Shown in pieces: positions 7,915 to 15,961 of a stretch of DNA of 38,802 nt. Within the stretch, counting starts at the first letter, position 1, and each line of letters begins with the position of its first letter. The notes beneath the pieces were generated by a model. It was not told the DNA's origin. It worked only from the letters and a program-made list of their open reading frames with translations, and searched no databases. The position numbers were made by a program, and so were the translations under genes. This DNA comes from Peptococcaceae bacterium (GTDB lineage Bacteria > Bacillota > Peptococcia > Peptococcales > Peptococcaceae), in assembly GCA_030524315.1 (NCBI GenBank), contig JAUNGU010000012.1, positions 1 through 38,802 of the forward strand. The letters run 5' to 3'.

Positions 7915-9066
7915 ATGAATAGCAATTACAGTCTTCGTCTTTATGACACAGAGCTCATGCGTTTTTCTATGGAAAAGCGTGGCTTGGCGGGCCTTGTGGC
8001 AGAAATCTTGTATGTTAACGAAGCAAAAGCCCATTTGCTGCCATTGGATATGGAGCGATCAGGTGAGGGCATCATTCATTGGCTCGAGCGGCGCGTCATT
8101 CCGAAAAATCGTGCCTTTGTGGACGAGATTCTAAAAACCTTGGGCTTGAGCCATAACGACACCAAGGGCATCATCGATGTTTGCAAGGGGCTGTCCTTGA
8201 ACGACAGCTATTGGGTGGTGCCCGATGATTTTGACGGGTCCTTTGCCCAATACAATCTGTACGAGAATCGCTTTTCAGAAATTCTTGCGCTGGTGGCCTA
8301 CACGGGTGCAGGTGGCAGCCGACAGGCCTTTACGACCTCTCCGGAGCTGACGACCGGCGGCATGCTGCCAAAGGCCTGGCATTATGTGGCGGGTGATGGT
8401 ATTTATCTCTACAAGGGCGGGACGGCTGGTGCGTCAAATACCGGCCGAGAGCCGTACTGTGAATATTACGCGTCCCAGATTGCAGAAACGATGGGATTGA
8501 ACGCCGTGCATTATGACCTCGAAAATTGGAAAGGGGTGACGGCGTCCAAGTGCGCCCTATTTACAAATATAGATACAGCGTTTATTCCTGTTGGCCGACT
8601 TGTGAAAAAGGGTGGCATTGCTGCTTGCCTCGATTGGTATGATGGGCTCGGTCCGGCGTTTTCGGCGCAAATTCGTAGCATGCTCGTGTTTGATGCCCTT
8701 ATTTACAACGAAGATCGTCATTTTGGCAATTTTGGCGTTCTGAGAGACAACCACAGCGGTGAGATCATTGCGCCAGCGCCGATTTTTGACAACGGTCTGT
8801 CTCTGTTTTGCTATGCAGGTGGTGAGGATTATGAAAACCTGGACGCCTACGCCAAAACCCGCGCCAATCCCTACAATATTTCCTACGAAGACGTCTGTGC
8901 TGCCGTCATGGGCACCCAGCAGAAAGAACAGCTTCGGCATATGATCGGCTTTCGCTTCAAACGACATCCATACCTCAATCTGCCAGAGGACCATCTTTCA
9001 GCCATTGAAAAGCAGCTGCAAAACCGCGTGCGAGAGCTGCTGGCAATGCCCGCAAGCCGCGCATAA
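7915..9066 (+). CDS. Stand-alone HipA-like kinase-fold protein
   Basis: A 383-residue protein whose C-terminal two-thirds resembles the HipA C-terminal kinase domain. Features seen: LYKGG phosphate-loop-like strand, CEYYASQIAETMGL helix, the catalytic-loop motif NEDRHFGNFG with D267 as catalytic Asp, and the metal-binding FDNGLSL with D292. The first ~110 residues (RRVIPKNR, GLSLNDSYWVVPDDF) match a common uncharacterised Firmicutes architecture, not the HipA N-subdomain 1, and contain no clear helix-turn-helix. No HipB-like antitoxin gene is present in the 286 bp upstream or downstream. Function is therefore open: a Ser/Thr kinase or a regulatory protein rather than a proven toxin. AAAGGAGG lies 6 nt before the ATG. 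Hairpin repeats flank it on both sides. Confidence 0.75.
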   Translation: MNSNYSLRLYDTELMRFSMEKRGLAGLVAEILYVNEAKAHLLPLDMERSGEGIIHWLERRVIPKNRAFVDEILKTLGLSHNDTKGIIDVCKGLSLNDSYWVVPDDFDGSFAQYNLYENRFSEILALVAYTGAGGSRQAFTTSPELTTGGMLPKAWHYVAGDGIYLYKGGTAGASNTGREPYCEYYASQIAETMGLNAVHYDLENWKGVTASKCALFTNIDTAFIPVGRLVKKGGIAACLDWYDGLGPAFSAQIRSMLVFDALIYNEDRHFGNFGVLRDNHSGEIIAPAPIFDNGLSLFCYAGGEDYENLDAYAKTRANPYNISYEDVCAAVMGTQQKEQLRHMIGFRFKRHPYLNLPEDHLSAIEKQLQNRVRELLAMPASRA

Positions 9067-9087
9067 TTTCCGACAACCACATACACC

Positions 9088-9130
9088 ACCGCCCCGCAGG
9101 ACGCGACCATCGCGTGCCCTGCGGGGCGGT
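9088..9130 (+). repeat. GC-rich hairpin repeat, copy 2 of 3
   Basis: The arms CCGCCCCGCAGG and CCTGCGGGGCGG form a perfect 12-bp stem around CGCGA-CCA-TCGCG. It follows the HipA-like gene by 21 bp and abuts the 3' end of the convergent transporter. Downstream TTTGCTT suggests plus-strand termination. Confidence 0.88.
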
Positions 9131-9134
9131 TTGC

Positions 9135-10094
9135 TTATGCCTGGGATGACGCTGCTTTCTTGAGAATCGAGGAAATGATGCCCAGGGCTGGTAATTCAAT
9201 GAGGGGGCCGATGACGAGGGCGAGGGAAATCAGCGGCATATCGGGGAAGGCGGCGACGGCGATGGCCAGCGAGAGGGGCGAATTGCGCGCCAGCGTGGTG
9301 AAATTCAAGGCGGTGATGTCGGCTGATGGCAGGCGTTCCTTTTTGCCAATGAATCGCACCAATAGCAAATTGATGGCAAAGAAGATGATCAATGGCAATA
9401 GCATCTGCAGAAACAACAAGGGATGGCCAAAGACCTGCTTGCTCTCCGAGGCAAACATGCAAATAATCGCCAGGCAGAGAAATAATAGCTGCTCATGATC
9501 GCCCCAGGATTTTAGCACATTGACGCAACGATTGATGGCGGAGGATTTTTTGGCGGCTGCTTTGGTACCAAAGGACAGGGCGAACGGGATGATGAGTACG
9601 ACAATCATGCTAAAGAGAATAGATAGGATATCAAAATGGACGCTGTTGCCAAAGAAAATGATGAGGTAGACAGGCAGCAGCAGAATCTGAAGCAAGAGAT
9701 TGAATGGCAGGATAGAGGCGCCCAAGGCCACATTCCCGCCGCTGATGCTGGTGAAAACAATGTACCAGTCTGTGCACGGTGTCACCATTAACATGAGAAG
9801 CCCCATTTGGAGCGCCAGCGACTGGTGAAAAAATACCAATCCCAGCGCATAGGCAAAAATCGGCGTCCACAAAAAATTAATGGCCGTCGCTGTGATGGCA
9901 AATTTCTTATTTTTGAATGCCGCCGCTAGCTTTCTGTTATCGATGGATAGAAACACAAAAAAGAGCAGCATCATCAAAAATGGCTCAATGAGCGTCACTG
10001 CCAAATGACCGATGCTGGTATAATACCCTAGTCCCAAGCCCATCAACGCCGACAGAATGATGAAAAGAGGCTGGCATTTAATGAAAGTGTTCAA
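9135..10094 (-). CDS. ACR3/BASS-superfamily transporter
   Basis: An integral membrane protein of about 319 residues with roughly ten hydrophobic segments. The segment MVTPCTDWYIVFTSISGG, with Cys in the broken helix, matches the conserved Cys motif of ACR3-type arsenite exporters and the wider bile acid:sodium symporter superfamily. Family members export arsenite or take up organic anions with sodium; no ars operon genes flank it, so the substrate is uncertain. The frame opens with TTG at 10115, which has no ribosome binding site. The TTG at 10094 (leucine 8 of that frame) has GAAGGA about 9 nt upstream and gives the natural start MNTFIKCQPLF. It is transcribed alone and convergent to the HipA-like gene. 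Confidence 0.78.
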   Translation of the reverse strand: MNTFIKCQPLFIILSALMGLGLGYYTSIGHLAVTLIEPFLMMLLFFVFLSIDNRKLAAAFKNKKFAITATAINFLWTPIFAYALGLVFFHQSLALQMGLLMLMVTPCTDWYIVFTSISGGNVALGASILPFNLLLQILLLPVYLIIFFGNSVHFDILSILFSMIVVLIIPFALSFGTKAAAKKSSAINRCVNVLKSWGDHEQLLFLCLAIICMFASESKQVFGHPLLFLQMLLPLIIFFAINLLLVRFIGKKERLPSADITALNFTTLARNSPLSLAIAVAAFPDMPLISLALVIGPLIELPALGIISSILKKAASSQA

Positions 10095-10169
10095 TGCGTC
10101 ACGTCCTTCGTGCAAAAGTTAGGCTTATTTTACAATTTGATGGGATGGTGTGCAAGACGTTGAACAAAG

Positions 10170-10211
10170 CTGCCCCGCAGATCGCGACCATCGCGCGCTC
10201 TGCGGGGCGGT
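10170..10211 (+). repeat. GC-rich hairpin repeat, copy 3 of 3
   Basis: The arms CTGCCCCGCAGA and TCTGCGGGGCGG form a 12-bp stem with one U-G pair around the invariant CGCGA-CCA-TCGCG. Relative to copy 2 the innermost pair has changed from G-C to A-T on both arms. It adjoins the stop codon of the LysR remnant. TTTCTTT follows on the plus strand although no plus-strand gene precedes it. Confidence 0.85.
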
Positions 10212-10215
10212 TTCT

Positions 10216-10695
10216 TTATGCCTGGCGTTGGGCGATGAGGGCTTTGAGCTCATCGAGGAAGTAGCTGGCGTTTGCAGAAAAGATGGTGTCGCGGCGGTAG
10301 ATGATGCCAAAGAGGACGCGGATGTCGTCGCGGAGGGTCAGGAGCTTGGTGCCGCGAATGTAGTTGATGGGCTGGTCGTCGACGGAAAAATGGACGATCA
10401 GCGAATTGGCCAGGCCGTGGAGAAGCTGTTTTCGCTGGTGTAGGAAATCGAGAGGTGGAGGGTTTTGTGAGAAAATCCTCTAACGTGATGTCGCCGGTGT
10501 TGCCGGGAATGTAGGTAATGAGGGGATATTGGGCCGCCTTTTTGAGAGTGAGGGTCTTGAATTTTGCCAGCTCTGAATCAGGCACCGTGGCCAGCACCAA
10601 ATTGCCGTCAAAGAGGGGCTCAAAAATCAAGGCGTCGTCCAATTTGTCGATGTAGGAATCGTTCATCATGGTGCGGTAGCAGATGGCAAATTCCT
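10216..10695 (-). pseudogene. LysR-family regulator remnant (C-terminal effector domain, two frameshifts)
   Basis: Three frames together read as the effector-binding half of a LysR regulator. The first segment is EFAICYRTMMNDSYIDK through TGDITLEDFLT. The next is SISYTSENSFSTAW in another frame. The last is NSLIVHFSVDDQPINYIRG through SYFLDELKALIAQRQA and the stop at 10216 in a third frame. The helix-turn-helix and first half of the effector domain are absent: homology stops at about 10695, exactly where the phosphatase remnant on the other strand begins. At least two frame breaks and loss of the 5' end make it non-functional. It was probably the divergent regulator of the phosphatase/permease pair to its right. 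Confidence 0.85.
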
Positions 10696-11362
10696 CGAAT
10701 ACATCGACGAAGGCTGGACCGTCATCGTCACCTCCGACCACGGCCTGATCTGCGATACCAACGAAGAAGGGCCATGCCTCATGGGTGATGCCTTCGGTGT
10801 CAATGCCAAGGTCATGGACGAGCTCGGTCTCACCGTCCTCAAGCGCGATGAAAATGGCAACATCCTCAAGGAAATCGACTGGAGCAAGACCCGTGCCGTG
10901 GCCACCAGCACCAACCACATTTTCCTGAACATCAAGGGCAGAGATCCTCATGGGATTGTCGACCCAGCCGATAAGTATCAGCTGGAAGAGGAAATCATCG
11001 ACACCCTCTACAATTACCGCGATCCTAAATCCGGTCGCCGCATTATTTCTCTCTGCATGAGAAATGAAGACGCCATCGTCTTTGGCTGTGGCCAGGAAGG
11101 CTTCGGGGATCTGGTGTACTTTGTCGAAGACGGCTTCCATCACGTTCACGGCGAAGCTTGGACGACCAAGCGCGACCACGGCGGCCATCACACCTCTGTA
11201 TCGCCAATCTTTGTGGGCGCAGGCCCTGGCTTCAAGAAGGGCGAAAAAACCACCCGCTTCATCCGTCAAGTGGACGTGGCACCAACGGTTGCAACCCTTT
11301 TGGGCGTCGACATGCCTGCCCAGTGCGAAGGGGCGCCAATGTATCAAATCATTGAAGACTAA
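10682..11362 (+). pseudogene. Alkaline-phosphatase-superfamily hydrolase, C-terminal fragment
   Basis: About 226 residues of a type I phosphodiesterase/sulfatase-like enzyme, in one intact frame to the stop at 11362. The C-terminal metal-site motifs TSDHG and DHGGHHT, then SPIFVGAGPGFKKG and DVAPTVATLLG, are typical of the superfamily. The N-terminal half, with the catalytic Ser/Thr/Cys nucleophile and the first metal ligands, is missing. Homology starts at DGKFLEYIDEGW, where the LysR remnant on the opposite strand ends. No ribosome binding site or promoter serves it; the first in-frame ATG (10781) is internal to the fold. It originally probably preceded the SLC13 permease, which could import its substrate or product. 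Confidence 0.82.
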
Positions 11363-11374
11363 TTGAAAGCGCGT

Positions 11375-11406
11375 TGTTGGTGGCAGGCAACGGCCTGCCA
11401 CCAACA
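11375..11406 (+). terminator. Perfect hairpin between phosphatase remnant and permease
   Basis: A 14-bp perfect stem (11375-11388 with 11393-11406) has loop AACG. The downstream GGCTTTGTT is a weak T-tract, so it may be a partial terminator or an mRNA-stability element between two formerly cotranscribed genes. Confidence 0.5.
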
Positions 11407-11433
11407 GGCTTTGTTAGATCGGGGGAGATTGAG

Positions 11434-12888
11434 ATGAGTAGTGAAAAAACAGGCCGTATCCCAATAGGGGTGCATATTATACTGACCATCGTTTTAATGT
11501 TTGGGATTGGATTTTTGCCACCTGTTTCTGCTTTGACAGTGAGTGGCATGAAAATCCTTGGAATTCTTGTCGGGACCATTTACGGCGTCACCTTCTGTGC
11601 ACCGGCCTGGCCGTGTCTGTTGGCCATGGTGGCAATGGGCGTCTTGGGTGTGGCACCGGTAGGTACGATTTTATCATCTGGGATGGGCAGCGACTCCATC
11701 ATGCTGATGATTTTCTTCTTTATTTTTGTCGCAGTGTTGGATCAAAACAAGATCACCGAATTTTTAGCAAGCTGGATGATTACGCGCAAGGTGGTAAAGG
11801 GTCGCCCATGGCTATTTTCTTACATTATGATTATCGGCACCATGTTTGCTGGCGCCATTGGTTCCAGCTACCCAGCGATGATCGTTTTCTGGGGCATTCT
11901 CATTTCTGTCTGTCATATGTATGACATCAAGCCCTTTACAAAATATCCGACAGTCATGTTCGTCGGCATCACCATTGGCGGCTTGGCCAGCTCTTCAACC
12001 TGGCTGTTCCGCGGCAATCCGCTCTTTGTCAATGCCATGCTGATGCAGATTATCGAAGGCAAGCTCTCGCTGAATTTTGGGATTTACGCGTTCTTTAGCT
12101 TTGCAATGTGGATGGTTGTCATCGCTGGCTATATCCTCTTGTGCAAGTATTTATTCCGCATTGACCTCGGCAAAATGAGCAATATCGATGATTCTGTTAT
12201 CGATAAGAGCAATCTGACATTAAATAAACGTCAAAAGATCACCTTTGCTTATGTTCTTCTTGTGCTGGTTATTTATTGCGGCATGGGCTTTACGCCTAGC
12301 CAAAGCGCCTTGGGCCAATATTTTGCGAACCTCGGTGTGACCCTGCCAATCTGTTTAATTCTGGCGCTCATGAGCATCACCATCATTGATGGCAAGCCAA
12401 TTTTGGATCTGCCAAAAGCAGCCACCCAGGGCGTTGTTTGGGATACGATCCTTCTCTCTGGGGCCCTGTTGGCATTGTCAATGATTATGATGACGGCAGA
12501 TACGGGCGTTTCCGAATCGATTTTGGCCCTTTTGGGACCGGTCTTTAATGGCAAAGGACCGATCTTTATGTGCATCATCATCGTCCTTGTGGCAGTGGTA
12601 TTGACCAACTTTATGGCAAATACGACCGTCGGGCTGATGTTCACGCCGGTCATCTACAGCTTCTCCCAGAGCATGGGCTTTGACCCAATGCCGCTGATGG
12701 CAATGATGCTCGTCAGCATCCATATCGCCTACCTGACACCGGCAGCCTCGCCATTTGCGTCCCTCCTCTTTGGGAACAGTGGCTGGGTGAAGGCCAACGA
12801 CCTCTACAAATATGGCGCTGTAGCCTGCGTTGGAATGGTCATCGTCTTCCTGATTGTGGGTATTCCGCTGAGTCAACTTCTTTTCTAA
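11434..12888 (+). CDS. SLC13/DASS-type anion permease
   Basis: A 484-residue membrane protein with about 12 hydrophobic segments. TNFMANTTVGLMFTP in the second half and TPAASPFASLLFGNSG near the C-terminus follow the pattern of divalent anion:sodium symporters (dicarboxylate, sulfate). SSTWLFRGNPLFVNA is the matching loop of the first half. The open frame begins at 11374, but the ATG at 11434 has GGGGGAGA 6 nt before it and starts a normal cytoplasmic N-terminus. With the adjacent phosphatase-superfamily remnant and LysR remnant it looks like the surviving member of an anion-utilisation locus. The deletion to the left probably removed its original promoter region; what drives it now is unclear. 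Confidence 0.78.
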   Translation: MSSEKTGRIPIGVHIILTIVLMFGIGFLPPVSALTVSGMKILGILVGTIYGVTFCAPAWPCLLAMVAMGVLGVAPVGTILSSGMGSDSIMLMIFFFIFVAVLDQNKITEFLASWMITRKVVKGRPWLFSYIMIIGTMFAGAIGSSYPAMIVFWGILISVCHMYDIKPFTKYPTVMFVGITIGGLASSSTWLFRGNPLFVNAMLMQIIEGKLSLNFGIYAFFSFAMWMVVIAGYILLCKYLFRIDLGKMSNIDDSVIDKSNLTLNKRQKITFAYVLLVLVIYCGMGFTPSQSALGQYFANLGVTLPICLILALMSITIIDGKPILDLPKAATQGVVWDTILLSGALLALSMIMMTADTGVSESILALLGPVFNGKGPIFMCIIIVLVAVVLTNFMANTTVGLMFTPVIYSFSQSMGFDPMPLMAMMLVSIHIAYLTPAASPFASLLFGNSGWVKANDLYKYGAVACVGMVIVFLIVGIPLSQLLF

Positions 12889-12908
12889 TCAGATTTCATA
12901 GCAGTCAC

Positions 12909-12939
12909 AAAAGAGCAATAGCGACTATTGCTCTTTTTT
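12909..12939 (+). terminator. Terminator after the anion permease
   Basis: AAAAGAGCAATAG and CTATTGCTCTTTT form a 13-bp stem with a CGA loop, ending in a T-run. It closes the permease transcript just before the zinc-ribbon operon. Confidence 0.85.
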
Positions 12940-12961
12940 ATTCAGGAGAAAGGAGTCCGTT

Positions 12962-13402
12962 ATGCTAGAACAATTCAATAGTAGTCAACGTGTCCAGGAG
13001 CTCACCGGACGCGTCGAGCGTTGCTGCTGCAGATATTGTGGCAGCCCGCTGGAAATTAAGCGCATCACCTTCAGCAATTTTGAGGATGCGCGGCTGGAAA
13101 TTTTTTGCACCAAGTGTGATCGCATCGAGTACGGCACCGAGCCGGAAATTTACAAGTGCGCCAAATATTTCGTCGAGCACTATGATTTCAACTGGTACAC
13201 CTACATGGACGAAAACGCCCAGACCCAGCAGATGACCATTGCCAAAATCTGCGACATTCTCAGCTGGCAAAATCGCCTGCTGGGCTTTATGAATCAGGAT
13301 GGCTTTGCGGTGCCGCTCCATTATGACAAGGACATTTTCAGTGAGAGCCTCACCCTGGATGATGAGATGCTCGATGCGCTGGATGCCGAGGAAAAGGGGT
13401 GA
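12962..13402 (+). CDS. Zinc-ribbon protein of unknown function, first gene of a three-gene operon
   Basis: A 146-residue soluble protein with two paired cysteine knuckles: CRYCGSPLE near residue 22-30 and FCTKCDRIEYG near 48-58, about 25 residues apart, the layout of a zinc ribbon. The rest is acidic and aromatic-rich (YFVEHYDFNWYTYMDENAQ) and ends in an acidic tail. I do not recognise the family. GAAAGGAG lies about 6 nt before the ATG. Four bases separate its stop from the following ABC ATPase gene and 12 bases separate that from a third gene, so the three are probably translated from one message. The upstream terminator isolates the unit, and its promoter must lie in the short gap or inside the permease gene. 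Confidence 0.6.
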   Translation: MLEQFNSSQRVQELTGRVERCCCRYCGSPLEIKRITFSNFEDARLEIFCTKCDRIEYGTEPEIYKCAKYFVEHYDFNWYTYMDENAQTQQMTIAKICDILSWQNRLLGFMNQDGFAVPLHYDKDIFSESLTLDDEMLDALDAEEKG

Positions 13403-13406
13403 GCAC

Positions 13407-14186
13407 ATGCAGCCGATCATTCGTACCAAGGACCTGTGCTGTCAGTCGGGCAATCGCTATCTGCTCAGGGACATTAATTGGGAGGTGGAGGCTGGCGACA
13501 AATGGATCGTCTTCGGCCTCAACGGCAGCGGCAAGACGACCCTCTTGAGCATTGTCTCCGGCTACAAAATGGCCACCTCGGGGACGCTGGAGGTGTTTGG
13601 CGCGCCTTACAGCGACGACAATATTCTCGCCAATCGCAGACGCATGGGCTGGGTAAGCAGCTCGTTTTTTGACAAGGTCTACAGCCGCGAATCGGCGCTG
13701 ACGATTGTGCTCTCGGGCCTCACCGGGACAATGGGGTTGGATAGGCGCATTACTGTCGAGGATGCCTGCCGCGCCAAGGCGCTGCTGGAGGAATGGCATC
13801 TGGCGCGCAAGCACGATTTTCCCTTCTCGATGCTTTCCAAGGGCGAGCGCCAAAATGTGCTCATTGCGCGGGCGCTGATCGCCGATCCCGACATTCTCGT
13901 CCTCGACGAGCCAGGCACTGGCTTGGACGTGCTGGCTCGCGAGCGCCTTTTGCGCAAAATCAGCGACTTGGCTGAGACGACGGACAAGACCCTCATCTAT
14001 GTGACCCACTATCCCGAGGAGCTCCTGCCAGCCTTTGACAAGGGGATCCTGCTGAGCCATGGTCGCATTGTCGACCGCGGCCCAGTCGCTGAAATCATGT
14101 CAACCGAGCGCCTCAGTGCGTCCTTGGGGACGCGGGTCGAGACGCGCTATTTGGACGATGGCCGCATGGATTTGCGCATACCGTAA
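13407..14186 (+). CDS. Stand-alone ABC ATPase (ModF/YlmA-like)
   Basis: A 259-residue single ABC domain. Walker A GLNGSGKTT (37-45), signature SMLSKGERQNVLIARAL (SKGE at 144-147), Walker B DILVLDEPGTGLD (D167, E168) and the H-loop VTHYPEEL are all intact, so ATP hydrolysis is expected. No permease gene is adjacent; the partners are a zinc-ribbon protein upstream and an unknown 304-residue protein downstream. This recalls ModF/YlmA-type ATPases, which also occur without obvious membrane partners. The open frame extends back to 13299, but the ATG at 13407 is used because AAAAGGGG precedes it and it sits 4 nt after the zinc-ribbon stop. Confidence 0.85.
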   Translation: MQPIIRTKDLCCQSGNRYLLRDINWEVEAGDKWIVFGLNGSGKTTLLSIVSGYKMATSGTLEVFGAPYSDDNILANRRRMGWVSSSFFDKVYSRESALTIVLSGLTGTMGLDRRITVEDACRAKALLEEWHLARKHDFPFSMLSKGERQNVLIARALIADPDILVLDEPGTGLDVLARERLLRKISDLAETTDKTLIYVTHYPEELLPAFDKGILLSHGRIVDRGPVAEIMSTERLSASLGTRVETRYLDDGRMDLRIP

Positions 14187-14198
14187 GGGGGTGAGAAA

Positions 14199-15113
14199 AT
14201 GGTTGCATTCAGAGATTTGAAGGTCAGCATGGACATTGCCAAAATGGCCGAGCTGGGAAAATTTGAACAGGAATACATTGTTTACGGCTGCTGCTACATG
14301 GCGCAGGACAAGCGCCATTACTACATCAGCAATCACTATGAGGACGTGAGCCATTTCATTGAGGAGGCGCTGGCGACGGGGCGTTATCCGAGCCCGCCGG
14401 TGGAATATTTGGACCGGGTGCTCGTGCCCTCGGGGATGGACAGCGAATACGCCAACATCGCCAAGTGGCGACTGGCCAAGCGCATGCGCGCAAGCTTTGA
14501 TCCGGCGCTGATCGTGCCCTTCCAGGAGATTTGCGCGACGGCGCCGAACAATACGGCGGCAGCGATTCTCGCCAAGCTGCAAAAGGATTTGGCGCCATGC
14601 TTTGATAGCAAGATTTTGACCCTCGCCCAGGGCTTGGCGACGCTGGCCTACGAGCAGAAAAAAATTGACGCCGCCCATTATCGCGCCTTTGGCGAGACGG
14701 TGGCCGACCATTTTCGTCAGATGGCCGATGACACCGTCGTCAAAAAAGAGGTGCGGCGCACCCTCTATGGCTTTGGCTGCGAGCTGGTGCCAGGTCGCGT
14801 CAAGTATTACTGCAACGCCTACGCAAGCGAGATTTACAAACGCCGCGATAGCCTCCTCAAGCAGCACAAATTCTGCACGCCGGTCATCAGCGAAACCTAT
14901 TATTTCGATCAGATGCCTGACATGAGTGCGCAGCGCAAGCGCTTCATGGCGGCGCTGCCGACCCTCATGGACGCCGAATATTGGCAGCTTGCCCGCGCCA
15001 TTTGCCAGTGCCCGTCGCCGATTGATGGGCGCGCGGTGCAGGCGCTGTACGACCAGGCACCGGATGCCACGCGGGAATGGCTCGATTATTACCTGGGCAT
15101 TTGGCAGGTGTGA
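14199..15113 (+). CDS. Unknown 304-residue protein, third gene of the zinc-ribbon/ABC operon
   Basis: I do not recognise this family. The protein is soluble-looking, with no signal peptide or long hydrophobic run, and is rich in Arg, Tyr, Cys and aromatic residues. Segments worth noting are YIVYGCCYMAQDKRHYYIS (residues 26-44), EYANIAKWRLAKRMRASFDP, and CELVPGRVKYYCNAYASEIYKRRD; about nine cysteines are scattered through it. The C-terminal part is helical by eye. GGGGGTGAG precedes the ATG by 4 nt, and the gap from the ABC ATPase stop is 12 nt, so it is cotranscribed. It could be the effector or cargo partner of the ATPase. A terminator follows at once. Confidence 0.65.
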   Translation: MVAFRDLKVSMDIAKMAELGKFEQEYIVYGCCYMAQDKRHYYISNHYEDVSHFIEEALATGRYPSPPVEYLDRVLVPSGMDSEYANIAKWRLAKRMRASFDPALIVPFQEICATAPNNTAAAILAKLQKDLAPCFDSKILTLAQGLATLAYEQKKIDAAHYRAFGETVADHFRQMADDTVVKKEVRRTLYGFGCELVPGRVKYYCNAYASEIYKRRDSLLKQHKFCTPVISETYYFDQMPDMSAQRKRFMAALPTLMDAEYWQLARAICQCPSPIDGRAVQALYDQAPDATREWLDYYLGIWQV

Positions 15114-15141
15114 GCCGATATTTTTGGCAGATTACATCATC

Positions 15142-15179
15142 GCCACCGATTTTCCACAGAGAAAATCGGTGGCTTTTTT
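15142..15179 (+). terminator. Terminator of the zinc-ribbon/ABC operon
   Basis: GCCACCGATTTTC (15142-15154) pairs perfectly with GAAAATCGGTGGC (15161-15173) and is followed by six T. Confidence 0.88.
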
Positions 15180-15259
15180 CATCCTTGGGCGAATCTTGAT
15201 TTTTCCTTGGTATCCTGGGTGCATAGGATCAGCAAGATTTTTTCGAAAGGATGAGAAAG

Positions 15260-15961
15260 ATGCGAGATGTTATTTTGGAAACGCGACATTTGACGAAGGC
15301 CTTTGGCAGGCAGATGGGTGTGGAGGATGTGTCGCTTTCGGTGCCGCAGGGCGCGGTCTATGGCCTCTTGGGCCCAAACGGTGCGGGCAAATCGACGACC
15401 CTCAAGCTCATTATGGGATTGCTGCGGCCGACAGATGGGGAGATATTTTTTGAGGGCGCGCCGTGGCGGCGATCGGCGCTCGCGCAGATGGGGGCGCTCA
15501 TTGAATCGCCGGCGCTTTATGCCAATCTCACCGCCGAGGAAAATCTCCTCGTGCACACGCGGCTCTTGGGACTGCCAAAATCGCGCATCGCCGAGGTGCT
15601 CGAGACGGTGGATCTCACCGACACAGGTTGCAAGCGTGCGGGGCAGTTTTCGATGGGGATGAAGCAGCGGCTGGGCATCGCCATTGCCCTCTTGAATAGG
15701 CCGTCGCTGCTCGTGCTCGATGAGCCGACCAACGGCCTCGATCCCTTTGGCATTCAGGAGCTGCGGGCGCTCATTGCAGGCTTTCCGGCGCAGGGCATCA
15801 CGGTGATTCTCTCGAGCCACATTCTCTCGGAGGTGGCGCAGGTAGTGGATGAGATCGGCATCATCTCTGGCGGGCGCTTGCTTTTCCAGGGAACGCCACC
15901 GGCTGGCGAAAATCTCGAGGATTTCTTTACGCGAACGGTCATGGGAGGTGGAAGGCAATGA
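15260..15961 (+). CDS. Antimicrobial-peptide immunity ABC transporter, ATP-binding subunit (LanF/BcrA type)
   Basis: A 233-residue ATPase subunit. Walker A GPNGAGKST (38-46), signature FSMGMKQRLGIAIAL and Walker B LLVLDEPTNGLDPFG are intact; ESPALYANLTAEENL and the SSHILSEV switch are characteristic of the BcrA/LanF group that expels bacitracin or lantibiotics from the membrane. The frame opens at 15251, but the ATG at 15260 is 8 nt after AAAGGA and is preferred; 15251 would overlap the ribosome binding site. Its stop overlaps the start of the first permease by 4 bp. The five-gene order ATPase-permease-permease-regulator-kinase resembles cprABC/cprRK and nisFEG/RK loci. Confidence 0.88.
   Translation: MRDVILETRHLTKAFGRQMGVEDVSLSVPQGAVYGLLGPNGAGKSTTLKLIMGLLRPTDGEIFFEGAPWRRSALAQMGALIESPALYANLTAEENLLVHTRLLGLPKSRIAEVLETVDLTDTGCKRAGQFSMGMKQRLGIAIALLNRPSLLVLDEPTNGLDPFGIQELRALIAGFPAQGITVILSSHILSEVAQVVDEIGIISGGRLLFQGTPPAGENLEDFFTRTVMGGGRQ

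Noticed and set aside
7645-10211. CRISPR array from the three hairpin repeats
   Set aside because: Only three copies, more than 1 kb apart with genes between them, and strongly palindromic; this is a dispersed repeat.
10250-11404. A 384-codon minus-strand frame spanning the LysR and phosphatase remnants
   Set aside because: Its first two-thirds is antisense to the phosphatase fragment, and only a middle part is real LysR sequence. It is a chance fusion across the deletion junction, not a gene.
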